64,000 nt of DNA from NCBI RefSeq assembly GCF_002799245.1, contig NZ_NEQV01000002.1, positions 930,001-994,000 of the forward strand, read 5' to 3'. The notes below the pieces were generated by a model that worked only from the letters and a program-made list of their open reading frames with translations, searched no databases and was not told the DNA's origin. Made by a program: the position numbers and the translations under genes. This document shows positions 1-8,204 of this stretch, in pieces (the stretch's first letter is position 1; each line of letters opens with the position of its first letter). This DNA comes from Stenotrophomonas maltophilia. GTDB lineage: Bacteria > Pseudomonadota > Gammaproteobacteria > Xanthomonadales > Xanthomonadaceae.

Positions 1-96
1 GCCGCGGAAGCCGCCATCGGCCTGGCGATCCTGGTGACCCTGTTCCGTACCCGCCGCACGATCAATGTCGGCGAAGTCGATTCGCTGAAGGGCTGA
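1..96 (+). CDS. nuoK: NADH-quinone oxidoreductase subunit K, C-terminal end (partial)
   Basis: The window opens inside a reading frame of 31 codons ending in TGA at 94-96. The visible end is a hydrophobic stretch followed by a short charged tail. Its position directly before nuoL, in the conserved nuoK-L-M-N order, identifies it as the third transmembrane helix and tail of NuoK, a small membrane subunit of proton-pumping complex I. Only 7 bases separate it from nuoL, so they are co-transcribed. The 5' part lies outside the window. Confidence 0.88.
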   Translation, partial: AAEAAIGLAILVTLFRTRRTINVGEVDSLKG

Positions 97-103
97 TCCA
101 CAG

Positions 104-2266
104 ATGGAAATCACTCTCTCCAAGAGTCTGTTGATCGCAGTGGTGCTTGCACCGCTGTTCGGCAGCATCATCGCCGGCCTGTTCGGTCGCCAGGTCAAGC
201 GCTTCGGCGCGCAGACCATCACCATCCTCGGCGTCGCGGTTGCCTGCGGCCTGTCGATGTACACGCTCTACCAGCTGCTGTGGGGCGGTGCGCAGCCGTT
301 CAACCAGAACATCTACACGTTCTTCGAAGTCGGCCAGTATTCCGCGCACGTCGGCTTCATGGTCGACAAGCTGACCGCGATGATGATGGTGGTGGTGACC
401 TTCGTGTCGCTGCTGGTCCACATCTACACGATCGGCTACATGCAGGATGATCCGGGCTACCAGCGGTTCTTCAGCTACATCTCGCTGTTCACCTTCTCGA
501 TGCTCACCCTGGTGATGAGCAACAACTTCCTGCAGCTGTTCTTCGGCTGGGAAGCGGTGGGCCTGGTGTCGTACCTGCTGATCGGCTTCTGGTTCAAGCG
601 CCCGACCGCGATCTTCGCCAACATGAAGGCGTTCCTGGTCAACCGCGTGGGTGACTTCGGCTTCCTGCTGGGCATCGCCGGCGTGCTGTGGGTGTTCGGC
701 ACCCTGGACTACTCGCAGGTGTTCTCGCAGGCCGGCATGCTGGCTGACCCGCGCGCCCAGCTGCAGATCTGGGACGGCACGATCCTGGGCATGCAGCTGC
801 TGAACGAGCCGGTGATCTGGTCGATCGCCACCGTCATCTGCATCTGCCTGTTCATCGGTGCCATGGGCAAGTCGGCCCAGGTCCCGCTGCACGTGTGGCT
901 GCCGGACTCGATGGAAGGCCCGACCCCGATCTCGGCACTGATCCACGCCGCGACGATGGTGACCGCCGGTATCTTCATGGTCACCCGCATGTCGCCGCTG
1001 TTCGAGCTGTCGCAGACCGCGCTGAACTTCGTGCTGTTCATCGGTGCCACCACCGCGTTCTTCACCGGCCTGATCGGCATCGTGCAGAACGACATCAAGC
1101 GCGTGGTCGCGTACTCGACCCTGTCGCAGCTGGGCTACATGACCGTCGCCCTGGGCGTGTCGGCATACTCGGCCGCCGTGTTCCACCTGATGACCCATGC
1201 CTTCTTCAAGGCGCTGCTGTTCCTGGGTGCCGGCTCGGTCATCATCGCGATGCACCACGAGCAGGACATGCGCAAGATGGGCGGCCTGCGCAAGTACATG
1301 CCGATCACCTTCGTCACCATGTGGATCGGTACCCTGGCGCTGGTCGGTACGCCGTTCTTCTCCGGCTTCTACTCGAAGGACACCATCATCGAGGCCGCCG
1401 AGCTGCACGCGCACCTGTCCAACAACTGGGTGGCCACGTATGGCTACTGGGCGGTGCTGGGCGGCGTGATCGTCACCAGCTTCTACAGCTTCCGCCTGCT
1501 GTTCCTGACCTTCCACGGCAAGGAACGTTTCCGCGACGCGCATGATGATCATGGTCATGGCCATGACGATCACCACGCTGCCGACGCCCACCATGGCGAT
1601 GCGCATCACGACGACCACGGCCATGGCCACGGTCCGCATGAGCCGCACGAAACCCCGTGGGTGGTGACCCTGCCGCTGATCCTGCTGGCCATCCCGTCGA
1701 TCGCCATCGGTTTCTTCAGCATCGGTCCGATGCTGTACGGCACCGACTGGGCCGGCAACCATGCGCACGACGCCATCAAGGGCCAGGCGCACACGTTCTT
1801 CACCGGCGTCGTCGATTTCTACGATCCGGCCAAGAACACCATCGGCTTCCTGGGCGAGGAGTTCCACGGCCCGGTCGCCTTCGCGCTGCACGGCATGATG
1901 GCTCCGGCGTTCATGCTGACCGTTGCGGGCTTCCTGCTGGCCGCACTGTTCTACCTGTGGAAGCCGGACCTGTCGGGCAAGGCCCGCAAGACCTTCGCTC
2001 CGCTGGTGTCGGTGCTGGAAAACAAGTACGGCTTCGACAAGCTGTGGATCGATGGCTTTGCCGGTGGCAGCGTCAAGCTGGGCAGGGTCTCGCGCTGGAT
2101 CGACAGCAACATCGTCGACGGCGTGGTCAATCTCTCGGCACGTGTTGTGGACGTCGCAGCCGGCGTGCTGCGTCGTACCCAATCCGGTTTCCTCTATCAC
2201 TACGCCTTCGCGATGATCATCGGCCTGATTGCCCTGCTGGGCGTGCTGATGCATTACCTGCGTTGA
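104..2266 (+). CDS. nuoL: NADH-quinone oxidoreductase subunit L
   Basis: This 720-residue polytopic inner-membrane protein is the distal antiporter-like proton channel of complex I. The Proton_antipo_N segment lies near residues 65-115 and the main Proton_antipo_M domain near 130-420. The usual conserved stretches are present, for example GWEAVGLVSYLLIGFW and the lysine-bearing GAMGKSAQVPLHVWLPDSM. It is about 100 residues longer than the E. coli protein. Part of the excess is a loop at about residues 480-515 with 15 histidines among many Asp and Gly residues, lying between two transmembrane segments. The ATG at 104 follows nuoK closely. It is the second gene of the visible nuo operon and is followed by nuoM after 23 bases. 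Confidence 0.97.
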   Translation: MEITLSKSLLIAVVLAPLFGSIIAGLFGRQVKRFGAQTITILGVAVACGLSMYTLYQLLWGGAQPFNQNIYTFFEVGQYSAHVGFMVDKLTAMMMVVVTFVSLLVHIYTIGYMQDDPGYQRFFSYISLFTFSMLTLVMSNNFLQLFFGWEAVGLVSYLLIGFWFKRPTAIFANMKAFLVNRVGDFGFLLGIAGVLWVFGTLDYSQVFSQAGMLADPRAQLQIWDGTILGMQLLNEPVIWSIATVICICLFIGAMGKSAQVPLHVWLPDSMEGPTPISALIHAATMVTAGIFMVTRMSPLFELSQTALNFVLFIGATTAFFTGLIGIVQNDIKRVVAYSTLSQLGYMTVALGVSAYSAAVFHLMTHAFFKALLFLGAGSVIIAMHHEQDMRKMGGLRKYMPITFVTMWIGTLALVGTPFFSGFYSKDTIIEAAELHAHLSNNWVATYGYWAVLGGVIVTSFYSFRLLFLTFHGKERFRDAHDDHGHGHDDHHAADAHHGDAHHDDHGHGHGPHEPHETPWVVTLPLILLAIPSIAIGFFSIGPMLYGTDWAGNHAHDAIKGQAHTFFTGVVDFYDPAKNTIGFLGEEFHGPVAFALHGMMAPAFMLTVAGFLLAALFYLWKPDLSGKARKTFAPLVSVLENKYGFDKLWIDGFAGGSVKLGRVSRWIDSNIVDGVVNLSARVVDVAAGVLRRTQSGFLYHYAFAMIIGLIALLGVLMHYLR

Positions 2267-2289
2267 TGACCTGTACGGAATAAGAAGAC

Positions 2290-3798
2290 GTGTCGAACTG
2301 GCCTCTACTCAGTGTCCTCATCTGGCTGCCGATCATCGGTGGCGCCCTGATCCTTGCGATCCGTGATGCGCAGACCGCCCGCTGGGCGTCGCTGGGCGTA
2401 GCGGTGCTGACGTTCGTGGCGAGCCTCTCGCTGCTGAGCGGCTACAACGCGGGCATCGACGGTCTGCAGTTCGTCGAGACCCATGCCTGGATCCCGGCGT
2501 ACAAGATCGGCTACAACCTGGGCGTGGACGGCATTGCCGTGGCGCTGATCCTGCTGACCACCCTGGTCAGCGTGCTTGCCCTGATCGGCGCCTGGAGCGC
2601 GATCGACAAGCGCGTCAACCAGTACGTGGCGGCCTTCCTGATCCTGGAAGGCGTCACGGTCGGTATCTTCTCGGCCACGGACGCGATGCTGTTCTACGTG
2701 TTCTTCGAGGCGATGCTGATCCCGATGTTCCTGATCATCGGTGTCTGGGGCGGCCCGCGTCGCATCTACGCCGCGCTGAAGTTCTTCCTGTACACCTTCC
2801 TCGGCTCGGTGCTGATGCTGGTGGCGCTGATCTACCTGTACCTGAAGGGCGGCAGCTTCCAGCTGGCCGACCTGTACGCGCTGCCGCTGTCGGCCAAGGA
2901 ACAGACCTGGATCTTCTTCGCCTTCCTGATCGCCTTCGCGGTCAAGGTGCCGATGTTCCCGGTCCACACCTGGCTGCCGGACGCCCACGTGGAAGCGCCG
3001 ACCGCCGGTTCGGTGATCCTGGCCGCCATCGCCCTGAAGATCGGTGGCTACGGCTTCCTGCGCTTCAACCTGCCGATCGTCCCGGACGCGTCGCAGGAAT
3101 GGGCCTGGCTGGTGATCGCGCTGTCGCTGATCGCAGTGATCTATGTCGGCCTGGTCGCCCTGGTGCAGGACGACATGAAGAAGCTGATCGCCTATTCGTC
3201 GATCGCGCACATGGGCTTTGTCACCCTGGGCACCTTCATTGCCCTGTGGCTGGTGCGTGAAGCCGGTAACGCCGATGCAGCCCGCCTGGGCCTGCAGGGC
3301 GCCATGGTGCAGATGATCTCGCACGGCTTCGTATCCGGCGCGATGTTCTCCTGCGTCGGCGTGCTGTACGACCGCATGCACAGCCGCCGCATCGCCGATT
3401 ACGGCGGCGTGGTCAACGTGATGCCGTGGTTCGCCACCTTCGCCATGCTGTTCTTCATGGCCAACGCGGGCCTGCCGGGTACCAGCGGTTTCGTCGGCGA
3501 GTTCATGGTCATCCTGTCGGCCTTCCAGCGTAATCCGTGGATCGCCCTGGGCGCGGCCACCACCCTGATCATCGGCGCCGCCTACACCCTGTGGCTGTAC
3601 AAGCGCATCTTCTTCGGTGAAGTGGCCAACAGCCATGTTGCCGAACTGAAGGACATCAACGGCCGCGAATGGCTGGTGCTGGGCGTGTTCGCCATCGGCG
3701 TGCTGGCCCTGGGCATCTATCCCAAGCCGCTGACCGACCTGATGGAGCCCTCGATCGCGAAGCTGGCGATGCAGATCGCATCCAGCAAGCTGCTGTAA
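2290..3798 (+). CDS. nuoM: NADH-quinone oxidoreductase subunit M
   Basis: NuoM is a 502-residue multi-helix inner-membrane subunit, the second antiporter-like proton-translocating module of complex I. The Proton_antipo_M domain covers roughly residues 125-420, with the conserved FAVKVPMFPVHTWLPDAH segment that holds the essential lysine and the Glu-containing FFEAMLIPMFL helix. The start is GTG at 2290; no in-frame ATG gives a better N-terminus, and MSNWPLLSVLIWLP begins the first helix. Length matches the family. It sits between nuoL and nuoN with short gaps, consistent with one transcript. Confidence 0.97.
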   Translation: MSNWPLLSVLIWLPIIGGALILAIRDAQTARWASLGVAVLTFVASLSLLSGYNAGIDGLQFVETHAWIPAYKIGYNLGVDGIAVALILLTTLVSVLALIGAWSAIDKRVNQYVAAFLILEGVTVGIFSATDAMLFYVFFEAMLIPMFLIIGVWGGPRRIYAALKFFLYTFLGSVLMLVALIYLYLKGGSFQLADLYALPLSAKEQTWIFFAFLIAFAVKVPMFPVHTWLPDAHVEAPTAGSVILAAIALKIGGYGFLRFNLPIVPDASQEWAWLVIALSLIAVIYVGLVALVQDDMKKLIAYSSIAHMGFVTLGTFIALWLVREAGNADAARLGLQGAMVQMISHGFVSGAMFSCVGVLYDRMHSRRIADYGGVVNVMPWFATFAMLFFMANAGLPGTSGFVGEFMVILSAFQRNPWIALGAATTLIIGAAYTLWLYKRIFFGEVANSHVAELKDINGREWLVLGVFAIGVLALGIYPKPLTDLMEPSIAKLAMQIASSKLL

Positions 3799-3810
3799 TT
3801 CCAGGATTTG

Positions 3811-5274
3811 ATGATGACCACCTCGCCGCTGCTGCCATTGACCGCCGCTGACCTGCCACCGCTCGCCCCCGAGCTGGTGCTGATCGGCAGCGCCTTCGCC
3901 CTGATGATCCTCGACCTGTTCGTCAGCAACCGGAACAAGATCGTCACCCACCTGTTCTCGCTCGCTGCGCTGGCCGTGGTGCTGTTCATGCTGGCCACCG
4001 GCGTGGGCGGGCAGGGGGAGGTCTTCCATGGCATGTTCGTGCGCGATACCGCCGCGGACGTGATGAAGACCGGGATCGTGCTGCTCAGCGGCCTGACCCT
4101 GATCTACGGCTGGCGCTACCTGCGTGACCGCAACCTGTTCCAGGGCGAGATCCCGGTGCTGATCCTGTTCGGCACCGCCGGCATGATGATCCTGGTCTCG
4201 GCCGGCAGCCTGCTGATGGTCTACCTGGGCCTGGAACTGCTGGCGCTGTGCTCCTACGCCCTGGTCGCCAGCAACCGCGAAAACGGCCTGGCCTCGGAAG
4301 CGGCGATGAAGTACATCGTGCTGGGCTCGCTGGCCTCCGGCCTGCTGCTGTACGGCATGTCGCTGATCTACGGTGCCACCGGCAGCCTGCACCTGGATGT
4401 CATCCGTGACGCCATCCCGCACTCGGAAGAGCGCGTGCTGCTGATCACCGGTGCGGTGTTCATGATCGCCGGCGTCGCCTTCAAGCTGGGTGCCGCGCCG
4501 TTCCACATGTGGCTGCCGGACGTGTACCAGGGTGCCCCGGCGCCGATCGCGCTGTTCATCAGCTCGGCGCCGAAGCTGGCCGCCTTCGGCATGGCGTATC
4601 GCCTGCTGGAAATGGGCGTGGGCCCGCTGTCGACCGAACTGCAGCTGCTGATCGCCGGCCTGGCCGCGGTCTCGCTGGTCATCGGCAACCTGATGGCCAT
4701 CGCGCAGAGCAACCTCAAGCGCATGCTGGCGTTCTCCACCGTTTCGCACATCGGCTTCCTGCTGATGGGCATTGCCGGTGGCGGTTCGCAGGGCTATGCC
4801 GCCGCGCTGTTCTACGCACTGGCCTACGCCATCATGTCCACCGCAGCCTTCGGCGCGATCATCGCGCTGTCGCGTGCCGGTTTTGAAGCCGAGAACATCG
4901 AAGACTTCAAGGGCCTGAATGCCCGCAACCCGTGGATGGCCGGCCTGGTGCTGTGCATCATGGCGTCGCTGGCCGGCATTCCGCCGTTCCTGGGCTTCTG
5001 GACCAAGCTGGCGGTGCTGGGTGCGGCCGTCAACGGTGGCCTGCTGTGGCTGGCCATCCTCGGCGTGCTGTGTGCTGTGGTCGGCTGCTTCTACTACCTG
5101 CGCGTCATCAAGGTCATGTACTTCGATGAGCCGGTGGGCGAGGCCATGCCGCGCAACAACGACCGCGTCCTGGGCGTGGTGCTGGGCGTGAATGCCCTGG
5201 CACTGCTGGCCCTGGGCCTGGCCTGGAACCCGATCATGGTCTGGTGCCAGCAGGCATTTGCGCATCTTGCATAA
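3811..5274 (+). CDS. nuoN: NADH-quinone oxidoreductase subunit N
   Basis: NuoN is the third antiporter-like membrane subunit of complex I, about 487 residues with around 14 hydrophobic segments. The Proton_antipo_M domain spans roughly residues 125-420, with GVAFKLGAAPFHMWLPDVYQ containing the conserved lysine. Three start codons lie in tandem: TTG 3808, ATG 3811 and ATG 3814. An AGGA at 3803-3806 is best spaced for 3814, but 3811 is equally possible. It is the last nuo gene here. A strong tRNA promoter starts four bases after the stop, so no clear terminator separates the two units. Confidence 0.96.
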   Translation: MMTTSPLLPLTAADLPPLAPELVLIGSAFALMILDLFVSNRNKIVTHLFSLAALAVVLFMLATGVGGQGEVFHGMFVRDTAADVMKTGIVLLSGLTLIYGWRYLRDRNLFQGEIPVLILFGTAGMMILVSAGSLLMVYLGLELLALCSYALVASNRENGLASEAAMKYIVLGSLASGLLLYGMSLIYGATGSLHLDVIRDAIPHSEERVLLITGAVFMIAGVAFKLGAAPFHMWLPDVYQGAPAPIALFISSAPKLAAFGMAYRLLEMGVGPLSTELQLLIAGLAAVSLVIGNLMAIAQSNLKRMLAFSTVSHIGFLLMGIAGGGSQGYAAALFYALAYAIMSTAAFGAIIALSRAGFEAENIEDFKGLNARNPWMAGLVLCIMASLAGIPPFLGFWTKLAVLGAAVNGGLLWLAILGVLCAVVGCFYYLRVIKVMYFDEPVGEAMPRNNDRVLGVVLGVNALALLALGLAWNPIMVWCQQAFAHLA

Positions 5275-5277
5275 AAG

Positions 5278-5308
5278 TTGACACAAAGCTGCGCGATTCG
5301 TGTAATAT
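5278..5308 (+). promoter_or_regulatory. Sigma-70 promoter of the initiator tRNA pair
   Basis: A perfect -35 hexamer TTGACA at 5278-5283 is followed by TGTAATAT. Taking TGTAAT (5301-5306) as the -10 gives a 17-bp spacer. TAATAT (5303-5308) would give 19. The GC-rich bases after it (GCGCAGCC) resemble the discriminator of stringently controlled stable-RNA promoters. The string GTAATATGCGC recurs in the tRNA-Phe promoter on the other strand near 41680. The first tRNA begins about 95 bases downstream. Confidence 0.75.
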
Positions 5309-5401
5309 GCGCAGCCTGAGTTGTCACTGCAGCGGTTCAGCCAGAACATCGTTGCGGTAGCCCTCCTCGAAAGAGCAGGGCAGCAGTTCAAACACTTCCG
5401 G

Positions 5402-5478
5402 TGCGGGGTGGAGCAGTCTGGCAGCTCGTCGGGCTCATAACCCGAAGGTCGCAGGTTCAAATCCTGCCCCCGCTACCA
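5402..5478 (+). tRNA. Initiator tRNA-fMet (CAT), copy 1
   Basis: This 77-nt cloverleaf has an encoded CCA end. The anticodon stem-loop is CGGGCTCATAACCCG, giving anticodon CAT with the three consecutive G-C pairs typical of initiators. Position 1 is T and position 72 is T, so the first acceptor pair is unpaired, another initiator hallmark that blocks elongation use. The location upstream of rimP-nusA-infB matches metY of E. coli. Confidence 0.97.
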
Positions 5479-5560
5479 ACATCGGATCGGCGCCAACCGG
5501 TTTGATGAATGAGGGAAAGCTTGCATGTTTTGAAGCAATCACTCATAATTCCGCTTCTGA

Positions 5561-5637
5561 TGCGGGGTGGAGCAGTCTGGCAGCTCGTCGGGCTCATAAC
5601 CCGAAGGTCGCAGGTTCAAATCCTGCCCCCGCTACCA
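5561..5637 (+). tRNA. Initiator tRNA-fMet (CAT), copy 2
   Basis: This 77-nt tRNA appears identical in sequence to the copy at 5402, separated from it by 82 bases. It has the same CAT anticodon, the same GGG/CCC anticodon stem and the same unpaired T1/T72. No separate strong promoter is obvious between the copies, so both are probably processed from one transcript that ends at the hairpin at 5649. Confidence 0.97.
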
Positions 5638-5648
5638 AGTAAAGAGAT

Positions 5649-5680
5649 CGCCTTCGAAGTCCTGCTTCGAAGGCGTTTTT
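5649..5680 (+). terminator. Rho-independent terminator of the tRNA-fMet unit
   Basis: An 11-bp perfect stem, CGCCTTCGAAG / CTTCGAAGGCG, with loop TCCTG is followed at once by five T residues and further T-rich sequence. Confidence 0.93.
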
Positions 5681-5710
5681 CTTTGCTGTTTGCGTCGTTT
5701 CCGTCCGATT

Positions 5711-5751
5711 GGGGTCAGATCCCTTTTCCTGCGGAAAAGGGATCTGACCCC
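5711..5751. repeat. GGGGTCAGATCC palindrome, copy 1
   Basis: A perfect inverted repeat has 19-bp arms (GGGGTCAGATCCCTTTTCC and its complement) and a 3-base loop TGC. Related copies lie at 38135, 49044 and 58133. All are intergenic. Confidence 0.9.
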
Positions 5752-5763
5752 AGGCCTCGCACC

Positions 5764-5792
5764 TTGCACCAGCGCGGTGCAGTCGCTATCAT
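5764..5792 (+). promoter_or_regulatory. Candidate promoter of the rimP-nusA-infB operon
   Basis: TTGCAC (5764-5769) and TATCAT (5787-5792) are separated by exactly 17 bases. The position, about 210 bases upstream of rimP and after the tRNA terminator, fits an operon promoter with a long leader. Confidence 0.6.
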
Positions 5793-5920
5793 CAGCGGCC
5801 TAGCAGTACCCCTGAAGGCGGCCTCCCAGCGGGAGTCCGGACCCGGAAGGAGGGCCGCAACCGGCAGGCACTGCAGGTTGCAACCGGAATCCAGTCACCG
5901 GAGTCTTTCCGGAAAAGGGG

Positions 5921-5950
5921 CCCAACGGGCCCTTTGTCGTTTCCGGGGCG
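5921..5950 (+). promoter_or_regulatory. Attenuator-like hairpin in the rimP leader
   Basis: GGGCCC-AAC-GGGCCC, extended by flanking A and T residues (AAAAG before, TTTGTCGTTT after), forms a stable hairpin with a T-rich tail inside the untranslated leader. E. coli has terminators between metY and rimP, so read-through control here is plausible, but this is inferred from structure alone. Confidence 0.45.
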
Positions 5951-5990
5951 TCATGTTTCCACGCCGGCCAAGGCCGGCACCCAACCATAG

Positions 5991-6596
<606 letters not shown>

Positions 6597-6600
6597 GCCA

Positions 6601-8112
6601 ATGAGCAAGGAACTGTTGCTGGTAGTCGACGCAGTCGCCAACGAGAAGGGCGTGCCGCGTGAAGTGATCTTCGATGCCATCGAGGCCGCCCTGGCCTCGG
6701 CAGCGAAGAAGCGCTATCCCGACGAGGAAGTGCTGACCCGCGTGGTCATCGACCACAAGGATGGCAGCTACGAAACCTTCCGCCGCTGGGAAGTGGTGGC
6801 CGATGACGTGGTCATGGAATCGCCGGACCGCCAGATCCGCCTGATGGATGCCGTCGATGAAGCCGAAGGCGTGGACGTCGGCGACTACATCGAAGAGCAG
6901 ATCGAGAACCCGGATTTCGGCCGCATCGCTGCCCAGGCCGCCAAGCAGGTCATCGTCCAGCGCGTGCGCGAAGCCGAGCGCCAGCAGGTCGTGGATGCAT
7001 GGAAGGATCGCGTGGGTGAGCTGATCACCGGCGTGGTCAAGCGCGCCGAGCGCGGCAACATCTATGTCGACCTCGGCGGCAACGCCGAAGGCTTCATCCC
7101 GAAGGACAAGGGCATTCCGCGCGATGTGCTGCGCGCCGGTGACCGCGTGCGCGGCTATCTGGCCGAAGTGCGCTCGGAGCCGCGTGGCCCGCAGCTGTTC
7201 ATCAGCCGCGCCGCGCCGGAATTCATGATCGAGCTGTTCAAGCTGGAAGTGCCGGAAGTCGGCCAGGGCCTGGTGGAAATCAAGGCCTGCGCCCGCGATC
7301 CGGGCGACCGCGCCAAGATCGCCGTGCTGGCCCACGACCAGCGTACCGACCCGATCGGTGCCTGCATCGGCATGCGCGGTTCGCGCGTGCAGGCCGTGTC
7401 CAACGAGCTTAATGGCGAGCGCGTGGACATCGTGCTGTGGAACGACAACCCGGCCAACTTCGTCATCAACGCGATGGCGCCGGCCGAAGTGCAGTCGATC
7501 ATCGTCGATGAAGACAAGCACTCGATGGACCTGGCCGTCGCCGAAGACCGCCTGGCCCAGGCGATCGGCAAGGGTGGCCAGAACGTGCGCCTGGCCAGCC
7601 GCCTGACCGGCTGGCAGCTCAACGTGATGACCCAGGACCAGGTCACCGCCAAGTCGGAGGCCGAGCAGGCTTCGGCCCGCCAGCTGTTCATGGACAAGCT
7701 GGAAGTGGACGAAGAGATCGCCGGCATCCTGGTCAGCGAAGGCTTCGGCACCGTCGAGGAAATCGCCTATGTCCCGGTCGGCGAGCTGCTGGCCGTGGAA
7801 GGTTTCGACGAGGACATCGTCGAAGAGCTGCGCGCTCGTGCCCGCGATGCGCTGCTCAATGAGGCCCTGGCAGTCGAGGAAGGCCTTGAAGACGGCCAGC
7901 CGGCGCAGGACCTGCTGTCCCTGAAGGGCATGGACGAAGCCACCGCATATGCGCTGGCCGGCCACGGCGTGCGTACCAGCGAGGACCTGTCCGACCTGGC
8001 CGCCGACGAGGTCATGGACTTCGGCATCGAAGGACTGGATCAGGCGCGCGCCGCTGCGCTGATCCTGGCCGCCCGTGCCGAGGAGATCGCCCGACTGGAA
8101 CGCGGCGAATGA
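6601..8112 (+). CDS. nusA: Transcription termination/antitermination protein NusA
   Basis: NusA is a 503-residue RNA polymerase-associated factor controlling pausing, termination and antitermination. Seen in order: an N-terminal RNAP-binding domain (about 1-125), an S1 RNA-binding domain (about 135-200, starting at ITGVVKRAERGNIYVDLG), tandem KH domains (about 200-345, with GACIGMRGSRVQAV and AIGKGGQNVRLA loops), and two acidic helix-hairpin-helix AR repeats in the last 150 residues. Length and domain order match the gamma-proteobacterial form. It lies between rimP and infB. Confidence 0.98.
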   Translation: MSKELLLVVDAVANEKGVPREVIFDAIEAALASAAKKRYPDEEVLTRVVIDHKDGSYETFRRWEVVADDVVMESPDRQIRLMDAVDEAEGVDVGDYIEEQIENPDFGRIAAQAAKQVIVQRVREAERQQVVDAWKDRVGELITGVVKRAERGNIYVDLGGNAEGFIPKDKGIPRDVLRAGDRVRGYLAEVRSEPRGPQLFISRAAPEFMIELFKLEVPEVGQGLVEIKACARDPGDRAKIAVLAHDQRTDPIGACIGMRGSRVQAVSNELNGERVDIVLWNDNPANFVINAMAPAEVQSIIVDEDKHSMDLAVAEDRLAQAIGKGGQNVRLASRLTGWQLNVMTQDQVTAKSEAEQASARQLFMDKLEVDEEIAGILVSEGFGTVEEIAYVPVGELLAVEGFDEDIVEELRARARDALLNEALAVEEGLEDGQPAQDLLSLKGMDEATAYALAGHGVRTSEDLSDLAADEVMDFGIEGLDQARAAALILAARAEEIARLERGE

Positions 8113-8204
8113 GCCGGCAATGAACAGGGCCCTGAGCCGCTCAGGGCGTAGAATCCGCGCCACCTCCATATGCGGGGGGGCGCCCACAAGATCATAGGAT
8201 CCGA

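Noticed and set aside
62..2254. 730-codon open frame on the minus strand opposite nuoL
   Set aside because: It mirrors nuoL for its whole length, is rich in His, Arg, Gln and Asp as expected for a GC-rich shadow, and has no recognisable family or start signal.
2305..5460. 1051-codon minus-strand open frame opposite nuoM-nuoN and the first tRNA
   Set aside because: Its composition (very high Gln, His, Asp, Arg) reflects the complement of membrane-protein codons, and it runs through a tRNA gene.
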